The notes under the pieces: model-generated
Database searches by the model: none
Told to the model about the DNA's origin: nothing
The model's input: only the letters and a program-made list of their open reading frames with translations
Shown here: piece after piece, positions 1 through 9,007 of the stretch
How positions within the stretch are numbered: the stretch's first letter is position 1
How the letters are laid out: each line of letters starts with the position of its first letter
Program-made: the position numbers and the translations under genes
Assembly (NCBI RefSeq): GCF_003589595.1
Contig: NW_020653409.1
Span: 2,336,466 to 2,400,465, forward strand
Length of the DNA stretch: 64,000 nt
DNA from: Hyposmocoma kahamanoa
Lineage: Eukaryota; Arthropoda; Insecta; Lepidoptera; Cosmopterigidae
Reading direction: 5' to 3'

Positions 1-448
1 TGCTGTACCGGTCAGGGTTTTGAAAAACATTGCTTTTAATCTTTCTACCTAGTATGGGCCAGATGTTGTTAACATCCTTAGCGAACTGTCGAAGTTGTTC
101 GTCTCTAATAGTACTGAGAAATACAGGGTTTTCATTATAGTCGTTAGGCGTCCAGTCTTCCAGTTCGCTGTCATTAGTGAAATGTTGATGGACGAATTGC
201 GTAAGATGTTCTTTCGAAGGAGCGTTGTTTGTTTGGTCGAGAAGTTGTTGGAAGGCCGCTAGGGTGTCGTTAGGGTCACTGCGCATGTGGTAGTCCACAA
301 ACGTCTTGGAATCGGGGAAGACGCGTGCCATTTGGACATGGTGCAGAAGGTCGCTGTCGCAATAAACCGGATATCTGCACGACGGAGGGAGAGGCTCAGC
401 GCAAGCGACGACGCTTATGATTGCGCCCACCACCAGCAGATATTTCAT
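1..448 (-). CDS. Treh: Trehalase, N-terminal coding exon (partial, runs off left edge)
   Basis: Trehalase hydrolyses trehalose, the main insect blood sugar, to two glucose units. Read on the minus strand from the ATG at 448, the frame is open for 149 codons to the window edge. Residues 1-17 form a hydrophobic signal peptide (MKYLLVVGAIISVVACA), so the product is secreted or lumenal. The mature part carries the family's conserved N-terminal blocks: a LLHHVQMARVFPDSKTFVD-type segment near residues 35-53, then a TLAAFQQLLD helix and an ENPVFLSTIRDEQLRQFAK block leading to NNIWPILGRK. These match insect soluble trehalase (Treh-1) better than the membrane form as I remember it; the C-terminus that would decide this is outside the window. 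Sequons NDT and NDS are possible glycosylation sites. Codon use is more GC-rich than the surroundings, as expected of a real exon. Confidence 0.93.
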   Translation of the reverse strand, partial: MKYLLVVGAIISVVACAEPLPPSCRYPVYCDSDLLHHVQMARVFPDSKTFVDYHMRSDPNDTLAAFQQLLDQTNNAPSKEHLTQFVHQHFTNDSELEDWTPNDYNENPVFLSTIRDEQLRQFAKDVNNIWPILGRKIKSNVFQNPDRYS

Positions 449-473
449 CTAAAAAAGAAAAATAATTTTTTCA
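449..473 (-). promoter_or_regulatory. Splice acceptor immediately before the trehalase ATG
   Basis: On the minus strand the bases before the start codon read as a T-rich tract ending in TTTTTTAG, followed at once by ATG. This is a good 3' splice site. It implies that translation starts at the first base of the second exon, and that a 5'-untranslated exon and the promoter lie upstream, at higher coordinates. I could not locate that exon. Confidence 0.75.
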
Positions 474-656
474 AAAACATTTCACAGCTGAAGTATCCAC
501 TAAATAGTAATGTGAGCATTATTGTTTTCCATTTTTGAAGGATAATGGTGGAACTACAGGCACATAGGACCCATTATTCTCAATAGTTTTGTTCTGTTGA
601 CAGAACTACTGGTACTTTTTTCCCATAATAAATAGACAGTTTTCTTCACAGAACTA

Positions 657-822
657 CGAACTTGTTAAATTTATGCCTCAGGGCCACGCGCACAGTGGCA
701 GAGCCCATCAGGTCTTTGCGATTTAAAGCTCTGAGTGGCACTGCAACTGTTACGGGTAGGCATGTCACTTATCACAAGGCGTACGACTTGTTCGTTGTCC
801 TGTAACTTGATATCTTAGAAAA
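657..822 (+). repeat. Dispersed repeat family E, copy 1 (3' part)
   Basis: This is one of at least 14 copies of an unnamed short repeat in the window. The recognisable core is a GGCACTGCAACTGTTA block, then a CAGGCG..CGACTTG segment, ending CTTGATATTATAAAA. Here the 5' part is diverged; a related piece with a GGTGGAACTACAGGCACAT motif lies near 545-570. The full family is about 300 bp, begins near AGCAGTAGAACTCCTTGTG and ends in a short A-run, suggesting a retroposon. I see no canonical tRNA box A/B pair in it. Confidence 0.7.
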
Positions 823-862
823 AGTCTCTTTTTGCCTAAATAATGATAATAAATGTTTAAGG

Positions 863-1022
863 GTCGTATTCTAGAACTATACTCAATGCTCAAGTCAGGA
901 TTGCACTGGCAACACAAGCACTGGAAATACGCCCTAATGGCAGGGACTTGAGTATGATTTCGAGTGCTTTAAACCATACTCAAATCCTGACTTGAGCATT
1001 GAGTAGAGTTCTAGAATACGAC
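863..1022. mobile_element. MITE-like foldback element 2, copy 1
   Basis: Roughly 40-bp terminal inverted repeats (GTCGTATTCTAGAACT ... AGTTCTAGAATACGAC) bound a 160-bp non-coding element with internal CTCAAGTCAGGA and TCCTGACTTGAG. A second copy lies at 58924-59100. No transposase and no clear target duplication are seen, so the superfamily is unresolved. Confidence 0.75.
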
Positions 1023-1944
1023 ACTGAGAGTCACTAGAATGACATTGTAAATGATTAATTAATTAATTAATTAAGATTATAATTGATCGCAAATATAAAC
1101 CAGAGAAAATAAAACAATATTAAAAAACGATAACCTCATTAATCATTACATACATAATAATATTGAAATTAGAAGTTGAAAAGACGCAAAATGTTGTTAC
1201 CAGAAATTGTTATTTATTTACGGAAAGTTAAAATAATTGAGAAGTATTCATAATTTGCAGTTACAACACGAACACAACATTATAAGGCCTCGCATTTTGC
1301 AATAAGGCAAATAATGACTCTACTTATAAAAGTCAGTCGCCATTTCGGTATCTGAGATAGACATTCATAAGTGGAGTAAAGTATACTTGGCCTAGTTTTT
1401 CTAAAACTCCGTACATTCGTTAAGATATATTATGTATTTGATTATGCAATATTTTTCAATCGAAATTCTGTGTTAAACGAAAACTTGGATACTAGGTTAG
1501 TGTCTGTATCGTAACCCTATAAACATCGATACATATTAATCAGAAATCAGAGCGAACGAATTCGACAATTAGGTTAACCGATTCATAAAACAATTTGCAG
1601 TGCATCGGTGATGTTCGGCATAGCTAAGGTAGATGGCTTTGCAGCTATCACGCGAAAAAGAGCGGCTTCCCTGGTGCATAGAGTTCGTGGCAGCGAACTA
1701 AAATAAAATAAAGTAAAATTAAGTAAGTATAATTAAAAGTAAGTAAAATTGCAAATTCTTTTCACGAGATCTGGTCTCGATTGCAAATTAGTTTTAGAAA
1801 AAAATGTTATTTGTAGTACTAACTCTATTTATAAGTGCTTTGTTACTAACCTCTATGGGTGAATATTCCGAAATAAAGATATTTGAATTTGAACTTGAAT
1901 AAAAGAAAGAGGTTTCCAATTCGACTGCATTTTTTTTCTTACGC
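1023..1944. other. AT-rich DNA without recognisable genes
   Basis: This stretch holds a short (TTAA)n run near 1054-1073 and A/T-rich unique sequence. A TATAAAAG box occurs near 1325 but with no supported gene behind it. Nothing else was recognised. Confidence 0.5.
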
Positions 1945-2085
1945 GATTGCTCCATAATTTGTGAACTGATTTCGATGATTCTTTCTATTTTGTTGGAAAG
2001 AGGGTACCTCAGCAGCGGTCCCATTCAAATTTGAAAAAAATATTCCACTTCTAAGGGTGGTAAATTAGGGTACGAATCCGGTTTA
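1945..2085 (+). repeat. Dispersed repeat family L, copy 1
   Basis: A segment with TTGTTGGAAAGAGGGTACCTCAG, a GGTCCCATTC.AATTTGA block and a TCCACTTCTAAGGGTGG block recurs near 49.1, 58.0 and 59.8 kb, and inverted at 50.1-50.4 kb. It is a non-coding dispersed repeat of unknown class. Confidence 0.65.
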
Positions 2086-2092
2086 TTGATGG

Positions 2093-2400
2093 TAGCAGTA
2101 GAGCACCTTGTGAAAGATTTCGTCCAGGGAAGTACTGCCACCTTACCTATTTCTTCCTTCAAGCAGTATTGTCAACATTATTGAATTCCGGTTTTGAAGG
2201 GTAAGGGTGAAATTACAAGCACATGGGACTTGTCAACAAATGTTTCAGATTGACGGGTGCTGTAACAGTGTTCCTCAGGTCTTTGCGATTCTGCGATTTG
2301 CGAGCTCTGACTGGCACTGCAACTGTTATGGACAGGCGTGTAGCTTATAATCAGGCGTACGACTTGTTAGTCCCATCACTTGATATTATAAAAAACCAAC
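2093..2400 (+). repeat. Dispersed repeat family E, copy 2 (near full length)
   Basis: Near full-length copy: the 5' GCAGTAGAGCACCTTGTG start, GTCCAGGGAAGTACTGCCACC, GGTTTTGAAGGGTAAGGGTG, and the 3' CACTTGATATTATAAAAAA end are all visible. The 77-codon open frame inside (2223-2456) has no protein similarity I recognise, and other copies break it. Confidence 0.8.
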
Positions 2401-2894
2401 GAGAGTTACTAAATGTAGAAGTTATTTGTACGCAAAAATATAAGAAACTACTGTGAGATAAATTATTAATTGTAAATAGTGCATCTAATGTAACCTATTC
2501 GATATGAGCTGGTGTGAATATAAGAGTGTAGATGTAAGTGTAAATTATGATTGATGTTTAGCGTAAAAAAGTGAAAATCTCAACATAATAGACAGACTTT
2601 TGTAGAAAAAAGTGTGTGTTGCCGGTACGGTGTTTTGAATTTGTGTTTGGAAGTCGTCTTATACACGAATAATGAGGATTTTTAATAAACGATTTAGTTG
2701 TCGTGGATGCTTGGCAGAATATTAGCTTGGGCTACACACTCCATAGTCTGTTGCTGGACAAAAAGTACTTTTGATCGTTAACAAATGTATTAATTACGGG
2801 AATATTTACATATTACAAATTGTGAAATACATTTTGCGGCGGAACGGACTGGAAGCGAATTTTTGGAATGATACCGTAAATAGCATAACGGACT

Positions 2895-3022
2895 TTATAA
2901 TAATAATAATAATAATAACGCACACACTCAACATAGCCCCGCACTAGGGAAACCCTGTGTCGCGGGTACCATGGACACACACATAGACAACCACAAATTA
3001 CACCCAAACTCACGAGAGAAAT
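2895..3022 (-). mobile_element. tRNA-derived SINE A1, 3' half (split by a LINE)
   Basis: Family A in the sense direction starts with a tRNA-like head (box A TGGCCGAACGG, box B GGTTCGATTCC). It continues TGGGTGTAATTTGTGGTTGTC, CCATGGCACCCGCGACACAG and GTGCGGGGCTATGTTGAGTG, then ends in (ATT)n. This piece is the 3' half on the minus strand, with an (AAT)n tract at 2897-2918. The SINE resumes at 3970 after an inserted LINE. At least 12 family A copies lie in the window. Confidence 0.85.
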
Positions 3023-3969
3023 TTATTTTATTTATTTATTTATTATTAATTAAAAGTAAATACAAATAAAAACTTAACTTTAACGGTGTAGCAAAAACCA
3101 ATTTAGGTTTGTCCGTACACCGGTGTTCACCGTCTAGGCTTTACAAATTAACAATTATACATTAACTAAATGTAAACATACTTAACAAAGAATTACTTGT
3201 AAACAAATGTATAAATAAAAATGGAATGTTACTAGTACTAAATAGAATACAATTAACAAATAAAAGAAAATTGTGGGTAAGCATGAAACTCATCAGCTTC
3301 ACAGTGCATGATAGTAAATGTGTCCATGGGGCCGTAATACACGGATGGATTTTTTTACAATAGTATTTTAATTTAATATTTCAAACTTATCAATTGATTT
3401 AGTATTCTAATGTAAAATATTGTTTTAATTTACGTTTAATGTTAGCTTTCGTTATTTCACTTCTAAGTTGTTCAGGCAATTCATTAATTAATGTTGGTAT
3501 TTGAAATTGTAGTGATTGTTTTCCGTATAGGTTGTTATAATTCGGTTTTATTAATCTTATTTCTGACGCGCTTCGAGTATATCTTTCAGGTATAAAAACG
3601 TTTTGTAAAGTTAGGTCGAAGAAGTTTTCCACGAGAAGAATATACTTGACCTGATCGTGTATAGGTATAATTTTACAATGGGTAAATAATTTCCGGTAGT
3701 CATTTTGATATTTAGTTTTAATTTTTGTAGGTGTAATTGTTTTGAGTATTCTCAATTGTAGCCTATATATTGGATCAAGGTGTGATTTACAGGTTCTACC
3801 ATAACTACTAAGTCCATAATATATTATTGTTTCACCTAAAGCCTTATACAAGTTCAGGAGGGTTGAAAATGGAATTTTGTTTTTGACTACGGCGAATTTT
3901 GCTAATATAGCGCGTAGTTTATCGCACACATAGTTAATATGATATTTCCACTTTAGTCTATTATCAATT
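3023..3969 (-). mobile_element. 5'-truncated non-LTR retrotransposon inserted in SINE A1
   Basis: The left side is an AATAAATAAATAAAATAA-type tail in the minus direction, followed by about 350 bp of 3' untranslated sequence and then the C-terminal reverse-transcriptase ORF. The outer edges fit the SINE consensus exactly: joining ...GAGAGAAAT to AAATGTAGG... restores an uninterrupted family A SINE. LINE and SINE are in the same orientation. Any target duplication is at most a few bases (AAAT shared). Confidence 0.82.
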
Positions 3970-3986
3970 AAATGTAGGCCATACAA
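3399..3986 (-). pseudogene. Reverse transcriptase C-terminal fragment
   Basis: This 195-codon open frame begins at a TTG within flanking SINE sequence, so it is not a genuine start. From DNRLKWKYHINYVCDKL onward it matches the post-catalytic region of jockey/CR1-group LINE reverse transcriptases (thumb and C-terminal helices, including an IIYYGLSSYGRT motif). The catalytic YADD region is missing because the element is 5'-truncated. It is dead, but the remaining frame is uninterrupted, so it is probably fairly young. Confidence 0.85.
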
Positions 3987-4066
3987 ATATTTCTCCCGGC
4001 CCGGGAATCGAACCCGGGGACCTCTGCGTGGCAGTCCGGTATGGTAACCATTCGGCCACGGAGGTA
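3970..4066 (-). mobile_element. tRNA-derived SINE A1, tRNA-like 5' half
   Basis: This is the head of the SINE split at 3022/3970. The complement of box B (GGAATCGAACC) and of box A (CCATTCGGCCACGGAGG) are both present. The tRNA-like arm structure is partly preserved, but the SINE body joined to it rules out a functional tRNA gene. Confidence 0.85.
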
Positions 4067-4194
4067 GTTAATATAGTATAGTCAGTTGCGTAACTTACAA
4101 ACTAGATACGAGCCAAAATCTTCCGCGGAACTCTCGCGCATGCTCGAGAAAGACGTTGACGTTTCAATTTCTTCTATTTAAGGAACATACCATT

Positions 4195-4346
4195 GTTTTT
4201 TTAAACTCACAGGACATTAGCGAATTCGCCATTTTTTTGTATAATTTTTACAATAATATTAAACTACCGTACATAGTTATTTTTACCTGACATTGGCAAA
4301 ATCATTGATTATTTCGATGGGGCCATAACATTTAAAAGAAGAAGAA
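4195..4346 (+). mobile_element. Short retroposed insertion with AAG tail
   Basis: A direct repeat GAACATACCATT flanks this 152-bp segment (4183-4194 and 4347-4358), and the segment ends in (AAG)n. This fits a retroposon with a 12-bp target duplication. The source family was not recognised. Confidence 0.5.
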
Positions 4347-4358
4347 GAACATACCATT

Positions 4359-4884
4359 CGTTACAGCCGGCTGGCCGAGCTCCGGGTATGGTGCATCCCA
4401 TAACATAAGAACACTACGTAATCTAAACCCGACCGCGTTTGGCAGACCGAGTCTGACCCCTCCGTAGGGGGTACAAGGCTCGTTATTTATATGTTATATC
4501 TCATTAACCTTATCGTTGGGGAAGCGGATTTGTAAAATCGAAATTGTAGATTAGTTGAGGTACTTACATCCTATTAGCAAAAAGTTTCAAAGATACTGGA
4601 GTAAAAGTCATTTTGTACCTTATACTTGTTTAAATATGTGTTTAAAATCTACCATAATAGATATTTCGGGGTGATTTTAAATACATTGTCTTTTAAGGCA
4701 TTTTTTATAATCATGTCACTATAATTTTGTGCCAACGTCAAAGTAAAAGGTTAGGAAATGGACGGGAAGGAAAACCAAAGAGAAAAGAAAAAACGGTCAA
4801 TAGAGCTAAGGCAAAACAGAATTTTACTGATTGCAACATCAAAATTTAAAATGTAATAGGAAAGCTTATTTTTTAATAAAATAA
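4359..4884. other. No recognised gene
   Basis: A moderately GC-rich block near 4370-4490 (with CCCCTCCGTAGGGGG) grades into AT-rich DNA. No coding frame or repeat I can name. Confidence 0.4.
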
Positions 4885-5645
4885 TGCGCATTCCACCATC
4901 TTCTAAGCCTCCATTTCGCCTGATAGAAAGTGATTATGATGTCACATGCACACACTAAATAATGCCTATTTACTCTAGCCTTCAAAAGAACCCATTATAG
5001 CGTTCAGGGAACAAGTCTGCAGGCAGGGAATTCCACTCCATAACCGTTCGCCATATAAATGTGGAAGCGTAACGGTTCATGCGAATCTTTGGAATATCCA
5101 CGATATAGGTGTGAACGCCTACATCTATTCCCCCGGTGATGGGAAGTGGAAGACGGAATTAATTCATGCAATTCCATCGCACACTCCCTGTGATAAATCC
5201 TGTAGATATCAAGCAGGCAACTTTACGGCGATGTTAAAGGCTCTGCAGCTTTTTTTCTACACAATCTGCGTCACCTATAACCCACTTTGCATATCAAGGT
5301 AGTCAGTTGGTATTAGCAGAGCCCTTCCATAGGTGGAAGTGCTTCATATACGACCGGACTTGTGCTTGGTTCAGCTGACGCAATTGTCCCGGCGTGAAGT
5401 AACGCCTCACCTTAGAAAGGATGCCAATCTTCCTAGCTGCATTTTTTATCTGTCGAATGTCAAACTGGACGACGGTATGTATATATCACGAAAAGTCGAA
5501 GTCAGGTCAAAGGGACTCCATTTTGTGGAGAATAGAGACGCCAGCGTTTTGGTAACGTTATATTTCATAAGATGGGCATCATCCCAGTGGGAGATTGCCT
5601 TTAGTGTCAAATTCAAACGACCAATCATGGGCTCTCGACAAGCCT
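4885..5645 (-). pseudogene. LINE family F, decayed reverse transcriptase fragment
   Basis: On the minus strand the reading runs WDDAHLMKYNVTKT, then SPFDLTSTF, KNAARKIGILSKVRRYFTPG, a diverged version of the LYKAQVRPxMEY motif, LQSL.HRRKVACL, and finally the WNSLP.DLFPERY 3' block. That is the order expected downstream of the catalytic site in a jockey/CR1-group LINE. Frameshifts and stops break it. The open frame on the opposite strand (5333-5725) is its antisense shadow. Other copies are at 21980-22300, 28140-29672 and 54868-54999. Confidence 0.78.
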
Positions 5646-6189
5646 GGATTTGTTCTCCAATGACCCTTGCACTGGTCTACCTATTGTACTCGTTGAATAC
5701 CTACAGAAGCCTCTATAATTACTAAGCGGAAAACTCGATACTGGCGAAATCCAAAAAGGCACCGCCAAAAAGCAAAAAGAAAAAGGCTTTAATAGACTAT
5801 ATTATAACTCGCAACAATGTCTGTATTTTCAGCAGACAAATAAATTAACCAGCAAATATCGAATCTTGGTGAAAACTGGATGATATTGAGTAATTTAAAA
5901 AAAGTTTCAATAATAATTTTGTTGGATGATAGCTTTTTTTTCAACTTTTTTATGGAAACAAATTTTTTGTTGGTAATTGTTTAAGAAAATAAATACACGC
6001 AATTTAGACCCGAAAAAAACATGGTTTAATTTCCTAAGTTATTTACGTCGTTCAACCAGAATTGCAATGTAAATTATTCATTTTCGTCCAAATTGTATTG
6101 CGCCATAAATAGTTTAAAAGAAGACAAATTCCCTCGGAAGTAAATATATAGAAATGCATTACGAAACCAGAAAAATGGATCAATAGTAG
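5646..6189. other. AT-rich DNA, nothing recognised
   Basis: Low-complexity A/T-rich sequence. No coding frame, repeat match or inverted structure was found. Confidence 0.4.
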
Positions 6190-6385
6190 TTAAGAAGTAC
6201 TGCCACCTTACCCATTTCTGCCGCCAAGCAGTAATGTGAGCACTACTGCGTTCCGGTTTTGAAGGGTAAGGGTGCTGTGAAACTGCAGGCACATAGAACT
6301 TGTCAACTTATGTCCCAGGGTGACGGGCGCTTTTCGATTTAAAGGACTTGTTCGTCCCGTCCCATGCATATTAAAAAAAAATGTC
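6190..6385 (+). repeat. Dispersed repeat family E, copy 3 (internally deleted)
   Basis: GAAGTACTGCCACCTTACCC, GGTTTTGAAGGGTAAGGGTG and GACGGGCGC are present. The middle is deleted, jumping from GGGCGC to a TTTCGATTTAAAGGACTTG join, and the copy ends in an A-run. Confidence 0.7.
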
Positions 6386-6940
6386 GACGATGGAGCGTGC
6401 ACACCTATATAACAAAAACATAAAATAATAATACATAAACAAATATTAAAATAACAAAAACATTATATAATAAAGATAATTATTGCAGTTATAAATAGAA
6501 CTCTATCAAGGCCGATAGTTTAGCTATCAACTGCAATTGATTATATAACCTCCGTATTCTTTTTTATAAATTTACGCTCTACCGGTTGTACAATAATACA
6601 AAAAATACGTACAGTTTGTGGTAAAACCGCATTCTATAACATTTTCTGTGTTACTACTCGCGATGCCGCTGAATCATCTTTGACTAATTGTTTATTTACT
6701 GATTTCTGTTATTTTTAGCTAGAACACAACTTCAAGAATTGTAATTACGGATAAAATACACCTATGAATAGTAGTACAATATTGTACAGTGCTTCTATTT
6801 TCTCAATGTCCCTCTACAATCATCAGATTTCCGAATGCACACGAATATTAATTTCCATGCCCATTAATTATTAGATTTAAAACCTATGATAATTTAAATT
6901 TTAAACAACGCACTTCATTGTTGTTTTGTTTCGATTTCCG
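6386..6940. other. AT-rich DNA, nothing recognised
   Basis: No open frame of note and no repeat matches within the window. Confidence 0.4.
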
Positions 6941-6948
6941 AGTGAACT

Positions 6949-7362
6949 CTTAGAATAATAACGCATAGAACATTGACTTACAATACTAAGTCAATGGCAT
7001 AGAATGATAGTTTCATATCAAACGAACTGTCACAAGTGAGGCAAAAATCAAATTCATCTAGGCGTAAGCAACTTGTATCTACGCTCGTCGGCACGCACAC
7101 AAATATACAAATAATGATGCCATGGAATAACATTTCCCTCAAAAGTGTAGTATAAGTAGTATCTATTTTATGTTTGTCTGATGTATTTTTACACTCATTT
7201 ACCGCACATTTCGTCATTTTTAGCTAAAATTCTTGAGCTGTTCGCGGTGCAAGTTGACCTTGAGCACTGAAGGCCCGCCCGCTCGTGTAGGCCCATTGGG
7301 AGCGCTTCAATTTGCCTCACTTAGCGTGTGCAAACTAGGTTTCTATGCGTTATTATTCTAAG
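6949..7362. mobile_element. hAT-type MITE with 8-bp target duplication
   Basis: The termini CTTAGAATAATAACGCATAG and its exact complement at 7341-7362 bound a 414-bp element. The flanks are identical 8-mers, AGTGAACT at 6941-6948 and 7363-7370. An 8-bp duplication with short terminal repeats is the hAT signature. No transposase is encoded, so it was mobilised in trans. A second, tiny element sits inside it at 6971-6996. Confidence 0.88.
6971..6996. mobile_element. 26-bp micro-element with perfect 8-bp target duplication
   Basis: CATTGACTTA, six bases, then TAAGTCAATG. The ends match the termini of MITE family 1 (8392-8618, 51511-51797). Identical GCATAGAA octamers flank it (6963-6970 and 6997-7004). 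It therefore looks like an extreme internal-deletion derivative that still shows an insertion footprint, sitting just inside the left terminus of the host MITE. Confidence 0.7.
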
Positions 7363-7370
7363 AGTGAACT

Positions 7371-7750
7371 ATATAAAGCTGTAAAACGATTTCCCTATTT
7401 TATTAATACCATTTATTCCATGTCACTAAACATGTTAACAAAAGATGTAAAGTAAAGAAAGTGTGCTTCTTTTATGTAACTAAAAATAAGAATTAATATT
7501 TTTTCCGGTTATAAATCATTTCAAATTTTAAGTCTGTATCTGACGCATTTCTTCATCTGACATAGCTATAGTACAAGTACACGCAGTAATTTGTCGTGCC
7601 TGTCACTTTAGCGGTTTCCCTCCCATTGTATAATAAATAAAAAAATGTGATAGTTTTCAGCTTAGAGGATGGAAAAAAATAAAGGAAGCGACTGAAAAGT
7701 CGACTTGGAGGTCTATACACCTCCAAGTAGACTGAAAGCGTCCGGTATAT
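7371..7750. other. AT-rich DNA with one small hairpin
   Basis: The only structure seen is a hairpin near 7698-7732 (AGTCGACTTGGAGGT / ACCTCCAAGTAGACT). No gene. Confidence 0.4.
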
Positions 7751-7753
7751 CAG

Positions 7754-8056
7754 ATTTTTTTTTTTAATTTATTAAGGCTTTGGCAAAGTCATCAGCCTAA
7801 ACATAAAGTTTAATTATGTTTCTGTAAATATGGCCGCCACAAAGAGGACCGGCAATTTGAGGCGGCGTGCTTGGATTGACTCGGGATTCCTTCGATACGG
7901 GTATTTTAGTTCGAGATTCGTATAATTTCGCGTTTTAATCTTCGATTAAGGCAAAATACCACTATCCTATTCCACTTTAAACTAGATTTCACAAAATAAT
8001 TGAAAGTCAAAATAAAAACGACACTTTTCCCTCCAAAAGGTCCAGAGCGAATCTCT
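7754..8056 (-). mobile_element. Retroposon family H, copy 1
   Basis: Starts in a T-run (a poly(A) tail read on the minus strand), followed by AATTTATTAAGGCTTTGGC, GGCCGCCACAAAGAGGA, GATTGACTCGGGATTCC and, at the far end, CCAGAGCGAATCTC. It is nearly identical to 32249-32563, which has a clear 15-bp target duplication. Non-coding. Either a SINE or the 3' end of a LINE. Confidence 0.72.
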
Positions 8057-8224
8057 GTACCAGACACAGACAAGGCAAAGGACAACTAAATAAAACCCGA
8101 AGACAGCCGGGGGTTCCTTTAAAAAGCTTATCCAACGAGTTGTTATTTATTCCAAATTTTTCGACGATTTAGTTGACAAACGATAATACAAAAATATGTT
8201 AACCTTAAAATATGTTAGCCTTCA

Positions 8225-8678
8225 ATATGTAAACTTAACTTAACTTGTATTTATTAAATTTTTATTGAATTGATATTCAATTATTTTTGTGAAATTACTT
8301 CACTAGTTTGTTATAATTATTAATACAAAGATTAATAAAGAGAAGAGTGTTCGCACTCAGAAAAAACACTCAGAAAAAAATCCGTCGATCCCATTGACTT
8401 ACAAATAAATGGACGACGGGTCTAATACAAAAACCACGAAAAAATGTCCCAAGTCAACCTATTCGAAATTTAAATTGTAATGTCATCGCAGTATCGCGCT
8501 GTCAGTAGAACAAATGAAGACTAAAGCGGAGTGTCGCGCTCTGTATACGATTTTAGCGCCTTACAAGTGCGGACACTTTTTAGCGCGGACCCGACGTCCA
8601 TATAATTGTAAGTCAATGGTCGATCCGGTCGGATTCGAACCGACGTCTTCTTGCATACCGTGCCAGTCGCTATACTCA
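8225..8678 (-). mobile_element. tRNA-related SINE B1, split by a MITE
   Basis: Family B in the sense direction carries GATGGCGCTACG, TTCCGTGGCTTAGTTGGTAT (box A region), GTCGGTTCGAATCCGAC (box B), a TTTTTTCTGAGTGTTCGATC block, and a 3' AATTGAATATCAATTCAATA. This minus copy is interrupted at 8384-8626 by MITE 1 and meets a plus copy head to head at 8678/8679, so the pair can fold into a long hairpin. Confidence 0.8.
8392..8618. mobile_element. hAT-type MITE family 1, copy 1
   Basis: 227-bp non-coding element with ends CATTGACTTACAA and TTGTAAGTCAATG; the similarity extends inwards through ATGGACG.CGGGTC. Perfect 8-bp duplication GTCGATCC at 8384-8391 and 8619-8626. It inserted into SINE B1. 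The second copy, 51511-51797, also has a perfect octamer duplication. Confidence 0.9.
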
Positions 8679-8973
8679 TAGATGGCGCTACGACTAAAAA
8701 GTCGTTGAAAGACCAAGTACAAAGACACGACGCAAGCACATAGAAAAATTCGTGAGGTCCGTTGGTTCGTTCCGTGGTTTAGTTGGTATAGCGTCTGCCA
8801 CGGTATGCAAGAAGACGTCGGTTCGAATCCGACTGGATCGAAGGAATTTTTTCTGAGTGTTTTTTCTGAGTGTTCGATCTTTGTATTAATAATTATAAGA
8901 AACTAGAGAAGTAATTTCACAAAAATAATTGAATATCAATTCAATAAAAATTTAATTAATACAATGAATAGCG
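8679..8973 (+). mobile_element. SINE B2 (first unit of a tandem pair)
   Basis: Full tRNA-like head with box A and box B near 8770-8840, a doubled TTTTTTCTGAGTG motif, and the 3' GAATAGCGACATC end. Nearly identical to B3 (10721-11012). Comparison with the uninterrupted pair at 52297-52813 shows that B2 and B3 were adjacent monomers before a LINE inserted between them. Confidence 0.82.
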
Positions 8974-9007
8974 ACATCGTATTAATAACTATCGTCCTAT
9001 ATCTGTC

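Noticed and set aside
1324..1332. TATA-box promoter
   Set aside because: TATAAAAG is on the plus strand with no gene downstream; trehalase is on the minus strand.
5333..5725. 130-codon protein gene on the plus strand
   Set aside because: It is antisense to the LINE F reverse-transcriptase relic on the minus strand, which has recognisable motifs.
8600..8845. Functional tRNA genes
   Set aside because: Box A and box B are present, but the same sequence recurs with long non-tRNA extensions at several sites; it is a SINE. The same applies to all family A and P heads.
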